Assembly: GCA_027946365.1 (NCBI GenBank)
Contig: JAPEUQ010000013.1
Coordinates: forward strand, 1,280,857 to 1,344,856
Length of the DNA stretch: 64,000 bases
From: Kalmusia sp. IMI 367209
Lineage: Eukaryota; Ascomycota; Dothideomycetes; Pleosporales; Didymosphaeriaceae
Direction of reading: 5' to 3'
A model generated the notes under the pieces. The model saw nothing but the letters and a program-made list of their open reading frames with translations, ran no database searches and had not been told where the DNA came from. Shown in pieces: positions 22,806 to 34,757 of the stretch (its first letter is position 1; each line of letters begins with the position of its first letter). Both the position numbers and the translations under genes were made by a program.

Positions 22806-23809
22806 GGCAATAAATCGATGTCCTGCTCAAATAACAATAAATGTTCTGGAGACGTAAATACCGCACGTCAGGCTTCGGGAAGGGTGTCATGCATAGTATT
22901 GAAAGCAAGCGGAGTCGGGGGGTTGACGTTGAAGACGGGTCCGCTCTTTGTGTCACAGGCGCCGACGTCATGCAGCTACCGGTAGACCTCGGATGTCGAC
23001 CTGCGCTCCTAAGATTGCTCATCCACATCACATTATAGTTTACGCAATGCGCCCTAGGGCTGGTTGAATCGGTTAGAGTAATAATACTAATATCCTTTTT
23101 ACGACATATAGATGACCGATTCTGCGCTTTGAATACTTTAAGGTGGAGCCACTGCCGTCCTTGGCGTCACGTGACATGGCCTCATATAAGTACCATATTA
23201 AGCACAATAATCATCTAATTTGGTTTGTCTTTTTTTTGTATTGTAAGATAGTGTTATAATAAAAGTTTGCAAGTTGCTCGAGCGAGCGGTAGAAAGCTCG
23301 TCTAACAAATTCAAAGGACGCACGGTACTCGTATGACAGGCCCTTCGTCGCCTAGTGATATGAATGGAGGGACAGGGCATTCTATTGGGTCATTACCTAA
23401 TGAGACAGATATATCCGGGCTCAAACCGACAGCAGGTCATGATGAATGGGAGATCTAAAATTCCACTTCACCAGAAAGATCATCAGCGAACTCGTATATA
23501 ATGTAATATGTATTAGCGCGATGTTTCCACCTTGGATACTTAAAATGTGTTGAAGGTAGTCTACAATAACATATGATCCCAGGATATACGTACGCAAAAG
23601 ATATGAATTGGAAACAAATGATAAAAGATCAACAAACTCTCTGCTAGCAGTTCCTACATATAAACTTATTAATGCTACCCACTAAGCTACATGTTTTCAA
23701 AGGAAATCTTCATCAGTCTCGTACAAACTCTCTACATCTTCCTTCAAACAATGCCAACCTATAACCATTACTCAAGATAACACAATGGATGAACATATGG
23801 TACCTATCA
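22806..23809. other. Intergenic region, no supported gene
   Basis: Upstream DNA of the carrier, becoming more AT-rich. A 41-codon frame starting near 23334 (MTGPSSPSDMNGG) is too short to accept. A TCACGTGA palindrome is listed separately. Confidence 0.5.
23167..23174. promoter_or_regulatory. TCACGTGA palindrome (E-box-like, bHLH site)
   Basis: Perfect 8-bp palindrome containing CACGTG, the consensus for bHLH regulators. It lies 360 bp upstream of the carrier start. A single site can occur by chance, so function is only a possibility. Confidence 0.35.
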
Positions 23810-24786
23810 TCGATCAGTTCCGCTTACTTTACTCCACGGATCACTGAGAGATGTTTTTTGTAGTTCGTATAAGGAGATTCAGTCATAGAACTCGTGGACA
23901 GATGGCGGTTTTAGTACATGTTTTTAAAAAATCCTTATTCCAAACCCTCTGAATAGTTCCATGGTTCCCATCTTATACTCGCTGTGGACCTAGTAAGTGG
24001 AAGGATTGAAAATGACCTCCCATGGATTCTGTCTAGTGAAGGAACCCATGTAGAGGTTATCACTCCAGAGATTTCCGTGAACTACTACCGGGGTCATACG
24101 TTTATGAGATTCTCATTACTAATCAATATCAGTGATAGTCTGCTCTACTAACTCACTGAACTCCTCATATTTACTGTGCCATTTTCCATCCCGTGCTAAT
24201 AAATGCCGCGGATGGATACTCGTGATTGAATCTGGCCATGAGCCCTTATCGGAGTCATCTTAAGGAGTGTCTCTACAATAGCTAGTGACTTAGAAGTTAA
24301 ACTATAGCCGTATGTATCCATTAGTGATTAGGGCAGGGGTCGAGTGCAACCTTCTCAGACTCTCGGCTAGTGATTGGCGACGTTAAAAATGATAAAAGGA
24401 GTGCGCTCGGTATAAGATGGTAGTAATAGCCGGATTCACTATAACATGAGGAAGGACATAGACAGGTCATCGTTTAACGTGCCGAAGCCATACGCCTTGG
24501 GATAGATTCTAGGTACGACGGAATGTATCACCAAGAGCGATACATATTCAGCTATAGACAGAAATAAACAAGTCAGAGTATGTTTACTATTGGCATTCAC
24601 CTTGAACTAACAGCTGTCCGTTTTCCCCAGTGTAGATATTTGAGGGAAATGACTTGCCGATCTATCTGGGAGCCTAGTGGAGATATAAGACGTCAATGCA
24701 TATCTGATACTTTTACCGGACGGATTGAATGTTGTGCAATTTTCATCGAGTTGAAGTAACGTTGTGATAGCAGCGTCGATGGCCAT
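23810..24786 (-). pseudogene. Decayed fructosamine/ketosamine-3-kinase-like gene (FN3K family)
   Basis: Read on the minus strand, an ATG at 24786 opens MAIDAAITTLLQ. SGKSI and ISTRLPDRSASHF follow, matching the N-terminal lobe of FN3K kinases. After a one-base frameshift come TGENGQLLVQ and a plausible GT-AG intron. Then EYVSLLVIHSVVPRIYPKAY and FGTLNDDLSMSF appear. Farther on (24064-24091) is PVVVHGNLWSDN, the catalytic loop, where the expected Asp of HGDLW is Asn. The tail EYKMGTMELFRGFG, EFYD and ISLYELQ fits the family's C-lobe. Stops interrupt the frame (for example in the segment before VHSEYK and after RIF), and several frames are needed, so it is not functional. FN3K enzymes repair glycated amines. 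Mutations are not restricted to C-to-T, so ordinary decay plus mild RIP is likely. The family call rests on motif order only. Confidence 0.62.
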
Positions 24787-25491
24787 GGCGGGCCCTATTT
24801 CAGCGCGTCTTACTCGGTAGGTCAACTAAAGGAGACTACGTGCAAGCGAACTCTAAAGACTATTATTTCAGCACTCTGGAAACGAACTCTCAATATACTG
24901 TGGCCTAAACATCTAAAATCAGTCAGGATCTCAACCTAGAAAAGCAGCCGCAGCCTGTGAAGGTTGTATGGCGTACAGGCCTGCGCCTACTTGGGGCTTT
25001 AAGCCAGCCTAACTACGTCCGCTATCTACAATCAATACTGTATTTTAGTACACTACACGTGAGCCCTTGCCGCACGGTATTCACTGCCCTAGCGAGCCGT
25101 GGCTTCCGTGAATACATCGTGTATTGAGATGGGTTTACAACGGCAGTTTGCTGCACCTTCCAGCCGCCCTCGAGGCCGGTGACGAACTCGCCTCATGTTC
25201 AGTTTCATCCATTTTCATTGATAGCTTTACCAACGATACGGGGCCCTCGAGGAAAAATATAATAGGCGGAAGGGATGACTCATAGTGCGGCTTCTCAACG
25301 ACAAGCGTAGCCTCAGCCTCATTCCACAATCATCGCTACTCCTGTATATTTCCCCCCCACAACAAATTCTCTCTGATCAACTATGAACGCTAAAACAATG
25401 GAACTAAAAACCCAGAATTGACTCGAAACAAACATTTCAGCCGCTCCTACATACGCAACCAACCACGCTTCCCTCTTGCTTGGAAAAAGAA
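24787..25491. other. Intergenic region, no supported gene
   Basis: About 700 bp between the pseudogene and the lysine-rich secreted protein gene. A 64-codon open stretch at 25135-25329 (-) has no ATG and is not accepted. Confidence 0.5.
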
Positions 25492-27372
25492 CTATGTAGC
25501 CGGGGTTTCCTCCTCCTCTTCGGGGAGAGCTGCTGTTCTTTGTGCCGAATGGAAAAGCCTGATCACATTGGCCACCGTTCTCTTAGCAGGCGCGGCAGGG
25601 AACTCATCCTTGATACTCCCTGCAGCTATTCTTGTCTCTACTCCCCCGTCGTTCCAACTCACGTATATACTACCTCCTCCATCTAGGTTCACACCTTGCG
25701 TAATTTCCGTAGGGTGAACAGTAGTGTAGGTTTGGAACCACAAACCTATAAGGTCCTTGAGCCCTCGTACATTAAGTCCATTCTCTCTCTTTTCGGCTGT
25801 GTAGACAAAGAGATATTTGTTGTAGTTATACAACGTAACGAGGGCCAGACGCTCATTTGGTTGGCTTGCGTGTGCGAGACTACCAACCATCTCCGCATAT
25901 TTAGTTTTCGCTCCGTTTGATTTGTGATATTTCCACTTGTCACCGCTGAAACTTATGGCTCCGCCCATAAGGTCAGGTCCGCTGTGTAAGAAGCCGTCCT
26001 CGCCTTCAATTTCCACATAGTCATCCGCGTATGCTTTAGGAATGGGGTCGAAAGTATCCGATACACTTGTTTTGCCCACTGGGGCAAAAGTCTTCATGTT
26101 GAAGAAACCACCGTTGCTGAGAAGGTAACTACCGCGATGGCCCGCATATGAGTTTGGACTAGTTCCGCCGTGTGCATTACCCTCGACCGCCATGAATGCA
26201 GATGTCACTTCGATAACGTCGAATTTACCTAGAGACCTCATCTTTGCCAAAATTGTTTTAGCATCCGGATCGGTGACACCTTCTTTCCAGCCACTCTTCG
26301 TGTTGAAGCTCCACCATGTTGCTCTATCGTTATCAAGAAGTTCTATCTCTTGATACCATTGATCCATGGCGCAGTTTTTGGGTTTGGGTTTACCCGCGCC
26401 TTTGCTTTTGGTTTTGCCTGTGCTCTTGGTTTTCCCCTTCTTTTTTCTACCGGTGCTTTGACCGTTCCCTCGTGGGAGTATCGCATTGCTCATTACTTCG
26501 GGAAGATAGTCCTCCACAATATCACGGATGCTCTTGGTGCCTGTTTTCTTCTTTCCTGTCCTTCCAGTCTTTCCGGTTGTTCCAGTCTTCTTTTTGGGGA
26601 GTGGGCACGACTTTGATTCCTTGTTCTTGCCCTTCTTGTTCTTATTCGTGCTCTTTTTAGTTTTGTTCTTTTTCTTGGTCGTTGATTTGGTCCCCGGCCT
26701 GGCCTTTACACGAGTCTTTCCAGTTTTAGCCTTTACACGAGTCTTCCCAGTCTTGGCCGTTTTGCCGCTTCCGCTACCTCGGACTTCGAGAGATGAGAAT
26801 TTATGTTCTTTTTCGTTATCTTCATCGTCATCGCCGCCGCTGCCGTTAGCATAACGTTCCTCTTCTAGAGCTCGTTTTTCTGCCCATTGATCACTCTCTG
26901 ACCAGATGTGGAGTTCCAGCTCATCGTCATCGTCTTCGTCTTCATCTGACCAATCTTCTTCTTCCGATCGACCATCGAGTTGTTCAAAGTTTGCCCAGTC
27001 GTCTTCTACCGCTGAGACCTCATACAGCGCCTCAGGTGTTTGGGATATGCCACCATGATTACCGCCAGTAGTCAAGCATTGGTCGATAATGCTGCGAAGC
27101 TGACCGACACAAGTACCAACGTTGGGAAGCGGAGAACTAAGGTGGGTGATAGTCAACATGACTAGTCCACAGTGTCCTTTGTTCTCTCTAGTAATGCAAA
27201 TATCTTCAATACACTGTTGGGTTACTTCTGCCACAACCTCAGCACTCTGAGCGAACACCCCAGTGCTATTGACATTGGTGTTATGCTTTGGATCGCATAT
27301 AATAGTTGCAAATACTGACGAAGCCCTAAGGCTAAGGACAGCCCCAAGAGTGGGGAGCAAAATGGATCGCAT
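25492..27372 (-). CDS. Secreted protein with Lys/Thr/Gly-rich linker and phosphodiester glycosidase (NAGPA-like) domain
   Basis: Intronless, 626 residues from the ATG at 27372; the open frame extends two codons further to a TTG. A signal peptide of about 22 residues (ending SVFA) leads into a Cys-containing N-terminal unit (about 25-108; Cys near 54, 59, 68, 88 and 99, ending in a Gly-rich QCLTTGG segment). I cannot assign this unit. Residues about 120-190 are extremely acidic. Residues about 200-335 are extremely basic (repeats of KTGKTRVKA and KKKTGTTGKTGRTGKK). Residues about 385-600 resemble the phosphodiester glycosidase/NAGPA fold: SAFMAVEGNAHGG, NGGFFNMKTFAPVG and NLDGGGSIYVSW. Dibasic KR sites could be processed by a Kex2-type protease. 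The whole is probably extracellular. The catalytic substrate is unknown. It could act on host or self cell-surface glycans, but that is inference. Confidence 0.8.
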   Translation of the reverse strand: MRSILLPTLGAVLSLRASSVFATIICDPKHNTNVNSTGVFAQSAEVVAEVTQQCIEDICITRENKGHCGLVMLTITHLSSPLPNVGTCVGQLRSIIDQCLTTGGNHGGISQTPEALYEVSAVEDDWANFEQLDGRSEEEDWSDEDEDDDDELELHIWSESDQWAEKRALEEERYANGSGGDDDEDNEKEHKFSSLEVRGSGSGKTAKTGKTRVKAKTGKTRVKARPGTKSTTKKKNKTKKSTNKNKKGKNKESKSCPLPKKKTGTTGKTGRTGKKKTGTKSIRDIVEDYLPEVMSNAILPRGNGQSTGRKKKGKTKSTGKTKSKGAGKPKPKNCAMDQWYQEIELLDNDRATWWSFNTKSGWKEGVTDPDAKTILAKMRSLGKFDVIEVTSAFMAVEGNAHGGTSPNSYAGHRGSYLLSNGGFFNMKTFAPVGKTSVSDTFDPIPKAYADDYVEIEGEDGFLHSGPDLMGGAISFSGDKWKYHKSNGAKTKYAEMVGSLAHASQPNERLALVTLYNYNKYLFVYTAEKRENGLNVRGLKDLIGLWFQTYTTVHPTEITQGVNLDGGGSIYVSWNDGGVETRIAAGSIKDEFPAAPAKRTVANVIRLFHSAQRTAALPEEEEETPAT

Positions 27373-28549
27373 TACCAAAGATGATAGATGCGAAGCGAAT
27401 GTAAAGGTTCGGTAAAGAACGACTGGATAAACGCAATTTGTGTTTGTATCAAACAGGGAGTGGATAAAGCGAATGAATGAAGTGAAGGACTGATCTGCTA
27501 TAGAAGGAGACTGGGAAGGATAACGCCTCGAAATTTATATCCCAAGTTCTCATATTGGCATCTATACTTGGAAGCTACAAAAACTCATCGATCTCTACAC
27601 CTCCATCGGATAATACAATGACTCGATAGCCTTGAAAAGGATCTTTTGATCCTGCCCAGTGGGTACGGACTCATGTACAGGCATATTTCTAGATCATTTG
27701 GGATACATTTCACGAAGTAAGCATTCCCGTTGGTTAACCGTGCCAGTAATTTGTTCGGAGTACGCGTACTGCAAAAGCCTCACAGATCCTTTGATTATAT
27801 CCGGCGGAGCACTTTCTCGTAAATATGTTCCTCCAAACAAGTAGCGCGCATGCTAAGCTTGTGAAGAATTGCCATATTCAGAGGCGAGGAACGAGGCTAA
27901 GCAACAACGGGTTGGCCCCCATACATTTCCCGGAAGAGCGCGGATTTACGAAAGGCTACCTTCTTGGCGTGACTACTTGACATGATGTTTTATTTCAAGC
28001 TTTTCCTTTTTCAGCTGCAAAGAAAAGTGGACACAGTTTTCGATCTCATTTCGAGGTTCATGCATTTGAGTTGCGATAGAAAATAAAGTTGAAGTACATT
28101 CGATCTTACAGTTTGCTCCGCACGGTAGGGTACCCATTCTGCATTTCTTCGAGACCGCATAACGCCCGTCGCTTGATCCTTCGGTCCCATGACTAGGACC
28201 GCTTACGAGACTACATGAGGAAATCAGCAGATTTATATCATGATTCTTACATCAGCTGCGATAAGCCTAAGTGGGGTTGCCTTATGTAGACTAAGCTAGC
28301 ACGTGGCTGCGACTCATGGCCCGGTATCCTTAATACCACCGACCTCCTGTCCGGCCGGTATAAATGTTCGCTGTGCTATCTCGCAGCTAAGTCCGCTCAT
28401 CCAAACAACGTCCCTCTTGCGATATGTCAGCGAGCACTTTTACTCAATTTCCTCGAGAGCCGCGGGATATGATTTGGTCCGCAGTTGCTGCCGTTCAATA
28501 TCAACAGGTAAATAGTCATGTCCACTTCTATTGCTCTCTCTCTCTCTTG
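27373..28549. other. Intergenic region, no supported gene
   Basis: About 1.2 kb between two divergently transcribed genes. Base composition is intermediate. I see no long frame with an ATG, no RNA gene and no repeat. Confidence 0.5.
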
Positions 28550-28558
28550 TATAAATAG
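28550..28558 (+). promoter_or_regulatory. TATA box (TATAAATAG)
   Basis: Good TATA consensus 79 bp before the ATG at 28637, preceded by a CTCTCTCTCTCTC pyrimidine tract. It fits a core promoter for the following two-exon gene. Confidence 0.55.
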
Positions 28559-28636
28559 TCACGCTAACTGCATTGTAGTAAGTATCCTTTACGTGTTTTA
28601 GCAACAACGCGCCTCGAACCTACAGTCTATACTAAG

Positions 28637-29420
28637 ATGTCGTGTCTGAACCTCGGCATCGCTGAAAGCTTTTCCAACTCCTGCACAACCCCGTTTGCAG
28701 AGCGCCTAAAGCAAGCCTTTGTTGGATACGATAATCTACCACATTATACAGAATCGCAGCCTCGCTTGCCACATGATGCAGAAACGCAGCCTCTGAGAAT
28801 GTACGTTCATGACTCTCACAATAGGGACAAGCTACGTCTTAGTGTGGATGAGTTCTCAACACTAATCAATCACCTTCATGTGGCGACCGTTAATATCGAG
28901 GCGCGCCGTCATGCTGCTAGATTTTGCCGCGACCAAGTGAAACTCGTGGATTTATGGTATACCATTGACGCAATTGACAAGCCAAGCCATATCAGGGATG
29001 AAATATCGCAACCTATCTTCATGCACCCAACATCAGTTATGGTCACGAGCTCAAATGAAGAAGAATTAAGCCCTAAAAGCTTTGAATCCGCAGAGCATCT
29101 TGTTGATATAGTCAATCGCGTCTTTGGCAGCGACGTTGAGCGACTTATCTTAAGCTTCTGGTTTAATTCTCATAATACTTTCACAAAAATGTATTGGCCA
29201 CATACTACACAAACACAGAGAGTCCAGGACATGTACCGGGTCCTGTAAGTGTTAAGCCTCACCACGTCGATTTGGACACTAACCTATATACAGTGAGCCC
29301 ATTCTTGTTAACGATCCGGGCCATGATTCATCCCTTTTCATGACACTAAAACGAACTATACATGTAAAAGAAAGGTTATATCATAAGGCAACTCGCCTGG
29401 CATCTTCTGAAGTTTCATGA
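28637..29420 (+). CDS. Hypothetical protein of 244 residues, two exons
   Basis: Exons 28637-29244 and 29294-29420 joined by a 49-bp GT-AG intron (GTAAGT donor, CTAAC branch, ACAG acceptor). Splicing replaces a premature TAA at 29246 and adds 42 residues ending in SSEVS. I do not recognise the protein. It has no signal peptide or membrane segment. It is soluble-looking, with an N-terminal polar region, a helical middle (LSVDEFSTLINHLHVATVN, HAARFCRDQVKLVDLWYTI) and another helix near HLVDIVNRVFG. It is the last gene before the TA-rich block and has an apparent TATA box. Codon use and GC content look normal and there are no RIP-type stops, so it is probably intact. Expression evidence would settle the model. 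Confidence 0.6.
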
Positions 29421-30355
29421 GATTCTAGACGCCTCTAAGTAAAAGCTACTCTGGCTACAAAACATTGAGCTAGAATTACATACCTGGAGTTGGGAAAATA
29501 TATACCCAATACGCATCCAAGCAATAAATAAAGATGGCGTTCTATGGGTTAATTGAAATAGTGTTCAGATTGGCATGGATCATTACTTTGCATACGAGGA
29601 ACCTGTAGGGTGGTGGGGTAGATGGGGGTCCTAGATAACAATGGAAATTAAGTCATCATTATGACAAGGTAATCCATCGATCGAGTGGCTAAAACCCATC
29701 ATCTGTGCTATATTCTAATGGATGTGTGAACTGTAATAGAGTTACTCTGAGTAGGCATGTATGTGTGGCTACATGGGGCTGTTGCTAGGTTAGCGCTAAA
29801 TGTAAAACCACGACCTAAGCATAGTCAGGTACGACACGTGTTCAAGGTCTAAATCTGAAATCATAATCGTGATCTATCGTGTTCGCCATGTATGTTGTTT
29901 CGTAGATATTAATATTTACACCAAACCAACAATGTGAAAACCGAACAGACATAAAAGACGACGTTCAAAACTACTTATCAATATCGTGGAGTACTCGAAA
30001 GTAAAGCCAGAGACAAGCTACAACCAACCATATTAAAGAGTAGTTATAACTTCCTTTGTACTAGATTTGCAACGAAGGGTATAGGTAGCCGAAAAGAATA
30101 GTGAACGATAAACTAGCAGCGGTCTCTCTCCTTATTTATAACTCAAAAGGCGTGTAAAAGAGGGTAACATAAATTTGGGAAGCTACTATGGTAGGAAGGG
30201 TAAGTAGTTCTACCAAGGGTGTCCTTGTAACGGCGTCTCGAAACATTATCGCATAAAAAGTATCGTTTTTTAGTGTTATAATTGGTAGAAATGGCTGCAT
30301 TAGACTGTTACAAAGCGCGTTACGACGGTATAGAGATATTTAATTTAACACCACT
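29421..30355. other. Gene-free flank of the TA-rich block
   Basis: About 930 bp of intermediate composition that still contains normal CpA and TpG. It grades into the retrotransposon target site; no feature is seen. Confidence 0.5.
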
Positions 30356-30360
30356 TACCC
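30356..30360. repeat. Target-site duplication TACCC, left copy
   Basis: Identical to 37823-37827 immediately outside the right LTR; the 5-bp length is typical of LTR integrases. Confidence 0.85.
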
Positions 30361-30555
30361 TATTAGGATTAAATATAGCAGTGAGTATTCCTTAAGTAAT
30401 AATAAGATTAAAATCTATCCTCTACCCTCTATCTTCCCCTACGTTTTAAGAGGTACTACACTAGTGCGTTTCTAGCGCCTCGTCTACGCAGCGCTCTTGG
30501 TAAGGAACTATTATATAATTATATTATTATAGGATTATATACTTTACTCCTTATA
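30361..30555 (-). repeat. 3' LTR (left copy)
   Basis: Aligns without gaps to 37628-37822. The roughly 20 differences I counted are all transitions, with T or A more often in this copy, as expected for independent RIP of the two LTRs. Confidence 0.9.
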
Positions 30556-33500
30556 ACTATCCCCCTCTCTTACTAATAGCTATCTCAGCTATTTATAATT
30601 TACTTTCTACGTAATAAATTTATAATATTATAATAGGGTAATACTATCGCCTTACTATTATTTTATAATAAGGTAGTTACTATATCTATTACTATAGTAA
30701 AGTAGAGGCTGTGAAATTACTATTATTATTAGGAGTAATGATGGTGAGGAGAGGAATATATATATATTTTTAAGCCCTCTACTACTTCTATCTCTTTTTT
30801 TTCTCTTTTAGCTTAAATTTATTATTAACTTTTTATATCTTATTATTATTATTATATTATTTAACCTTCTTCTATTTATTACTGCGGCCCTACTACCCCT
30901 AGATACTTTTATTATAGGCCTACTCTTTAATTACGCTTTATTATTACTAATTTTTATATAGACTTCTCTCTCTTATCGCCTTATTTTAGAGATAAAATTC
31001 TAGCGGCCTTATTATCTTTACTATTTAAAGCGTATTAGTACTAAAGAATAGGAGTATAATATCCTTCTTTATAAAGTATATATATTATATAAGCTTATAT
31101 AAACCTTATAAGTCTATCCCTATTAATTTTTAAAAAGATAAATACCCTACTTTATATTACTAAGATTCTTATACTTCCTGGTAGTAATAATATTATTATA
31201 TATAAAATTCTTTTAGACTCTTATAAAGATTATAAGGCCCTAATAGAGGGTACCTTATAAAAGGAGGTAAAGTAGGGTAGTATTTATAAGCTAACTAGAG
31301 TAGAGGTTATCCTCTTTTAAATAAATATAATTAATTATCTTACTACTACTACTAAGGATATTTTAGATATCTTCTATTTTTAGTATATTCTTTCTCTTTT
31401 TATTAGGCGTTTTATTATTATTCTAACGTTAAATAGTCTAGGTAGACGCCTCTTAGCTTTATTAATATATAGACTAATTTTTACCTACTATTTTTATATT
31501 ATCCTTACCTTACTCTCTTATTACCCTCTATTAAATATTATTAAACTACTACTTTAGGAGGAAACTTCTATTTCTTCTTTATTAACTTTAAGTAGCAGCT
31601 TTATTAATTTATAGTTAAATAACGCTAACTCACCACTAGAGGAATCTAGAGGAGGAGAGGTAGATTAGGGGATAATAATTATTCTAAGTCTAACCTTTAT
31701 ATTTTATTTTACCCTCTATTCTATTTTTATCTAGATTTCTATATTTCTGCCCCCTTTCTACTCCTCTCTTAGTAGTATGCTGTGTTAGGGTTAATACTCT
31801 AGTAAGTCCTTATAGATAGATACTATTTATAAAGCTACCGCTTCTATAAAAAAGTAAAAGCGTAGTAATGACGTATTATCTATAAAGTATACTAGAGAGG
31901 TTTCCTCTACTAGCTAGTAGAAGAAGAAGAAGAAGGATTTAACGCCCTAGCTCCGGCGCCTAAGGCCCCAGCTCCCACTAGTAGTAAGGGTAAGGGTAAG
32001 GATAAGAATAAAGATAAGGCTAAGGCCTAAATTACTCTATAGTATAGTTACTTCTAGTTTCTCTAGACACGTAATGTTTATATAGTAAGGTTAATATTAT
32101 AGTAATAATCTTTAGATTTTATTAAAAATAAAATTTTATATCTTTCTATTCTTTTTCTAATTAAACTATAATATTAGTTTATTATTAATATCTTCTTTAG
32201 ATATTTATTAGTTAAATTCTTCTACTTAGCCTTTTTATTTAACTAAGTATTATATTACTTCCTTTTTTTTCTTTTATCTAATAGCTGGTTAACTTTATAT
32301 TATTCCTCTTACTCCTTACTATTATTAAGGTTAATAGAACTAGAAGGTTTAGAGTTATCTTTTAGTCTTTTCCAATATGGCTTTAGTACTAAGATATAAA
32401 ATATAGGATAAATCCTTAAACCTAGTAATAAGTAGAGCCTATAAATCTATTTATCTATAGGTTCTACTATTAAAAATGGCCTAATATATTATAGAGATAA
32501 CTTTTTACTTAAATATTATAGCTTTAAGTTCTTAGTTAATAATAGAACTTACTTATTCATTTTAAATATTTATAGCTTATACTTCTTATTATAGTACCGT
32601 TTTTAGGCTTCTATTATAGTGGTCTACTATTCTTTTAGTTTCTAGCGGTCTCCTTTTAGATAACTTATTTATTTTATAATAGAGGGATATTAGGTTATAC
32701 TATTATTTTATAGTTAAGTCATGAGTGAAACCTATAATATATAAAGAATAAAAAGTATTTTATAGTTATATTTTTAAATTATTATATGTGAACTCTACTA
32801 AGGGTAGTAGATATAGCTAGTTCTTTTAATTCTCTAATATATATATTTATAGATATTATTTTAAGGTTTAGTTTTATCATTCCATCTACTTATTAATTTA
32901 TAAATAAAAGATAATATTTAATTATTACTTTATCTTTATCATGAAGTAGAACTCTAACTAAAATATTAATATAAATATAGATTTTCTATCTAATATTACG
33001 TCTTTTAGAAATTTAAAAAATCTAATAATCTAGTCTATAAAGATATTAGCTAGGCTAGCTATATTTATATCTTTTATTATAGGGAGATAGTATACTATTT
33101 TAGTATAGTAATTAACTACCATAAAGATTATATTATAGACGTAGTTATAACGTCTACTTAGTAACAGTCCTATAATAAAATCTATAATTAACTTTTATTA
33201 TAGTTTTATAAGTATAGATAGTAAATTAAGCTCTTTTATAGGGTGCTACTTTAGCGCTTTTATCCTTAAGTATACTATATAGAAGTTAATATACTCCTTT
33301 ACTATAGCTTCTATATTTAGCTAGAAGTACTAATAGTTTATTAGTTCTAAAGTCTTTACTTATCTAAAGTAGTCTACTAGTAGATTATTATAACTATTTT
33401 ATAGGATTTCCGCCTAAGCGCTGACTTATTTAGTATATACACCCTATTTCTATAGAGTAGTATACCTCTCTCTCTAGCTTCTATTATTCTAATTATCTAC

Positions 33501-34727
33501 CCCTACCTTATCTTTATAATAATAGGGTAATAATATTAGTATATTTTTATATTATAAATATATTAGAAGTTTATAACTTTTAGATTAGTTCTAAGTAATT
33601 TACTTAATAACTTATATATTTATTAGATCTTTAGGGCCTTTTAAGCCTACCGTCTAGTTACCCACCTTAATATTAATGTAATACTAACTTTTAATAATTC
33701 TTAGGCTAGCTTTTAGCTATTTCTAATTTCTCTTTAGGTGTTACTATACTAGTTATCTCCCTATCCTTATTAGAATTAGGCTATAGAAAGCCTATATTAG
33801 CTATTCTAACTTTATCTTCTACTATTAATTCTAGGACCTTTAGAAATATAGATTAGTATTCTTCTAGTTTTAGTAGACTTTATAGTATTAAAAGTATATC
33901 TCTACCTAGAGGTATTATCTCTCTATCTATATCTATTAGTCATCTTAACGGTCTATTTATAGAATTAGTCTTTTTTATCTTATACTTTATTTTAAAGTTA
34001 TATACTATTAAAAGACTATTTACTTAGTCTATCTACGTAATAGGGCTTTTATTCTTATAAAGCTACGTAAGTTATTATAGTCTATAAAGACTTTTAGGGT
34101 ATATATTAATCTTTTAATATAGTAATACTAGTGCTTTATCATCTTTATAATAGCTACTAGTTCTAAATTATATATATAATAATTACCCTCTACTAACGTT
34201 AGCTTTCTTAACTAGAATATAATAGAGTACTAATTCTTTATTTCTATTTTTTTATAAGAAGATTTCTACTAGTCTATAGATTAAGGCGTCCGTTTCTAGG
34301 CGTAAGGGTAATATAGAATTATAATATTATAGAAGTAGTATTATTAAGAAGGTATTATATAGCTAATACTTTATCTTCTTAGCGTTTACGGTCTACCTAA
34401 AGGAGCTCTACTTTTTTCTTTTTTAAGCTTTTAGTAGATCCGTGATAGGCTTTATAATAAGAAAGAATCTTTTAATAAATTATCTATAAAAGTTTATAAA
34501 GTCTATAAATACTTAAATATCCTTAATAGATTTAATCTTTAGCTAGGTAACTATTACCTCTACCCAGCTTTAATTCATTTACACGCCGTTGAGTTATATG
34601 ATAAACCCTAGAAACTTAATCTAATTAGTTTTAAAGACGTACTTCTTTAGGTTTATAAATAGGCTATATTATTATAGCCTCTTAAGGACTTTTTATACGT
34701 GCTCCTAGTAGTTTTCCCTTTTCTTAA

Positions 34728-34757
34728 AAAGATAAGGATATCGTCTAGGTAGACTAT
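34728..34757 (-). other. Reverse-transcriptase active-site motif YLDD
   Basis: The minus strand reads IVYLDDILIF without a stop; the two Asp residues are the catalytic pair of Gypsy reverse transcriptase. Surrounding frames are broken. Confidence 0.9.
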
